Source: Desulfobacteraceae bacterium (lineage in GTDB: Bacteria; Desulfobacterota; Desulfobacteria; Desulfobacterales; Desulfosalsimonadaceae). From it: DNA of 64,000 bases. Made by a program: the position numbers and the translations under genes. Below the pieces are notes generated by a model, which worked only from the letters and a program-made list of their open reading frames with translations, did not search any database and was not told the origin of the DNA. Positions 62,650 through 64,000 of the stretch are shown here, piece by piece. The stretch covers positions 1 to 64,000 of the forward strand of contig JABZFM010000024.1 in NCBI GenBank assembly GCA_014237465.1, written 5' to 3'. Positions within the stretch are counted from its first letter, which is position 1. Every line of letters starts with the position of its first letter.

Positions 62650-62778
62650 ATGAATGGAATTTACAATATTGACAACATGGTGGCAAAAATCGCCAAAGAG
62701 CATAAAATCATCACGGAATATGTCGTAAAATTCAACAAAAGCTTAAAAAACCGTGACAAGGAATTTTTTAATATTTGA
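62650..62778 (+). CDS. Small hypothetical protein (42 aa)
   Basis: It encodes MNGIYNIDNMVAKIAKEHKI and ends SLKNRDKEFFNI, a charged helical peptide. AGGATTG lies 6-12 nt before the ATG. It follows the 62213 gene closely on the same strand and precedes a terminator, so it is likely the end of a two-gene unit. No family known. Confidence 0.5.
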   Translation: MNGIYNIDNMVAKIAKEHKIITEYVVKFNKSLKNRDKEFFNI

Positions 62779-62860
62779 TTCCACGCATCCCTGGGTTGCA
62801 CCCACGAATTGGATTCAAGATACATGATACGCCCTTTCTTTTTAACAAAGGCGGCTTCAC

Positions 62861-62881
62861 CGGTAAAGATACCGTTTTTTT
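62861..62881 (+). terminator. Intrinsic terminator
   Basis: CGGTA-AAGA-TACCG followed at once by seven T. A second small stem (CGCCCTTT/AAAGGCG) lies just upstream. It closes the 62213-62778 unit. The remaining ~220 bp to the next gene are AT-rich without a clear feature. Confidence 0.65.
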
Positions 62882-63104
62882 GCCTGAAAACCGTATTCTG
62901 GTTTCTATCGAAAAAATAATTATTAAAAAATTTATATTATATAAATAGCTGAATAAAAAATAAAAAAATGTAAAATCCGTATTCTGAAGAATACATTTTT
63001 TAATAATATTGGCAACAAATCATTTGTGTAATCACCGGTTGAGATGATAGGCTGGAGTCCATCAAAGAGTGGCCGCCTGCATAGACTTTTAAATGGTGTT
63101 GTAC

Positions 63105-63947
63105 ATGGACCGACCATCAATATACAATTTTTCAGCATACAGACAGTTTCTTAAAAAAATGTTTGATTATAAAAAAGAGACCGTCCAATCTTTTTCTTAC
63201 CGAAATTTTTCCCGGCTGGCCGGGTTTTCATCTCCCAACTTTCTCAAGCTGGTCATCGACGGGCACCGCAACCTCACCAGCACCAGCATTGCCAAAATTG
63301 CAAAAGGCTTTAAACTGAAAAAACCGGAAAGGGAATATTTTGAAATCCTGGTATATATGAACCAGGCACCGGACCATCAGGAAAGAGACCATTATTATAA
63401 AAAAATAATTTCCATGAGAACACCGAAGAATATGAAACTGCTGCAATCTGCCCAGTATAATTATTTTTCCAAATGGTATTTGCCGGCTCTCAGGGAGCTG
63501 GTAATGTTTGATGGGAAAAAATTAACCGCGCAGGCGCTTGCTGAAAAACTGTTCCCAAAAGTTAAGGTAAAAGATGTGGAGACCGCCTTAAAGCAGTTGG
63601 AAAACCTTGGTTTGATCCACAAAAACAAAAACGGATGCTGGAAACAATCCGATCAGGTAATCACAACCGGTCCTGAGGTAAAATCCCTGCTGATTACAAA
63701 TTTCCATCATGAAATGATCAAAATGGCCTCAGAATCCATTGACCGGTATTCCGCCGATAAAAGAGACATCACTGCGGTGACGCTGAGTATTGCCCAAAAA
63801 GATATCCCCGAACTAAAAAACAAAATTGCTGAATTCAGAAAAAGAATCCTTAAAGAATATGCCGGTGGCGAAAACCCGGACCAGGTCATTCAGATCAATA
63901 TACAAATGTTTCCGCTGACAAAAACAGATGACAAGGGAGAGATATGA
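63105..63947 (+). CDS. TIGR02147 family (DUF4423) putative DNA-binding regulator
   Basis: A 280-residue protein with the family's opening (IYNFSAYRQFLKKMFDYKKE) and an N-terminal HTH-like region (FSYRNFSRLAGFSSPNFLKLVIDGHRNLT ~27-55). A C-terminal winged-helix-like part (ALAEKLFPKVKVKDVETALKQLENLGLIHKN) and helical tail follow. TIGR02147 proteins occur in Fibrobacter, Bdellovibrio and related groups, usually next to a secreted-protein gene. I took the ATG at 63105, since GGTG lies ahead of it; another in-frame ATG is at 63093. Overlap ATGA couples it to the next gene. Confidence 0.85.
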   Translation: MDRPSIYNFSAYRQFLKKMFDYKKETVQSFSYRNFSRLAGFSSPNFLKLVIDGHRNLTSTSIAKIAKGFKLKKPEREYFEILVYMNQAPDHQERDHYYKKIISMRTPKNMKLLQSAQYNYFSKWYLPALRELVMFDGKKLTAQALAEKLFPKVKVKDVETALKQLENLGLIHKNKNGCWKQSDQVITTGPEVKSLLITNFHHEMIKMASESIDRYSADKRDITAVTLSIAQKDIPELKNKIAEFRKRILKEYAGGENPDQVIQINIQMFPLTKTDDKGEI

Positions 63948-64000
63948 TGAATCGCTGCAGTAACTTAATCGGCCTCATGATGTCCTTTATACTGGCCCTG
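63944..64000 (+). CDS. Start of an exported protein gene, cut by the window edge
   Basis: Nineteen codons are visible (MMNRCSNLIGLMMSFILAL): a short basic start followed by a hydrophobic run, as in a signal peptide. The ATG overlaps the stop of the TIGR02147 gene and GGGAGAG lies upstream. The product cannot be named. Confidence 0.6.
   Translation, partial: MMNRCSNLIGLMMSFILAL

Overview
The window looks like chromosome of a Gram-negative, probably anaerobic deltaproteobacterium (Desulfobacterota, most like Desulfobacterales). This is an inference from gene content: a lipid A acyltransferase, sigma-54 control, a CoA-linked catabolic operon, many class III cyclase/AAA/TPR proteins, and abundant small palindromic repeats. 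No rRNA, complete tRNA, CRISPR array or recognisable prophage was found.

1-20.4 kb is a paralog array. Four large genes and one left-truncated gene, all on the plus strand, encode [zinc ribbon]-[class III nucleotide cyclase]-[AAA ATPase]-[TPR] proteins. Interspersed are two AAA/DUF4143 ATPases, a nitroreductase-fold protein and a GIY-YIG nuclease enclosed by inverted repeats. Copy 4 has lost its 5' end at a 141-bp repeat. A short fossil of a further cyclase lies at 20.27 kb. Both DUF4143 ATPase genes are preceded by direct repeats spaced exactly 32 bp apart, with a different core sequence for each gene.

20.5-23.1 kb holds what I consider the most novel object. Two sigma-54 type promoters of nearly identical sequence each drive a pair of ~20-residue hydrophobic peptide genes. 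A sigma-54 activator with no receiver domain lies between them on the other strand. Next to it is a patatin-like phospholipase with two cyclic-nucleotide-binding domains, a plausible but unproven effector for the upstream cyclases.

25.4-39.8 kb (minus strand) has a nucleotidyltransferase/small-protein pair, then an operon-like run headed by a TetR regulator: carboxyltransferase, biotin carboxylase, biotin carrier, enoyl-CoA hydratase, AtuA-like protein, acyl-CoA dehydrogenase, TIGR03084 protein, beta-keto acid cleavage enzyme, FadH-like flavoenzyme and an acetyltransferase. It resembles the Atu/Liu routes for branched acyl-CoA (acyclic terpenoid or leucine-type) breakdown. Four of its intergenic gaps carry members of one hairpin family, which has seven members in the window.

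40-64 kb is mostly single housekeeping or accessory genes: TPR protein, LpxL-type acyltransferase, TetR, SCP2 protein, M24 peptidase homolog, MazG, a four-gene Gld-like ABC export cluster, a DUF4139 protein, a sodium/alanine symporter, PurN, DUF1846, phosphofructokinase, a TraB-family membrane protein and a TIGR02147 regulator. A 3' fragment of tRNA-Leu(CAA) at 60.43 kb suggests a past integration event.
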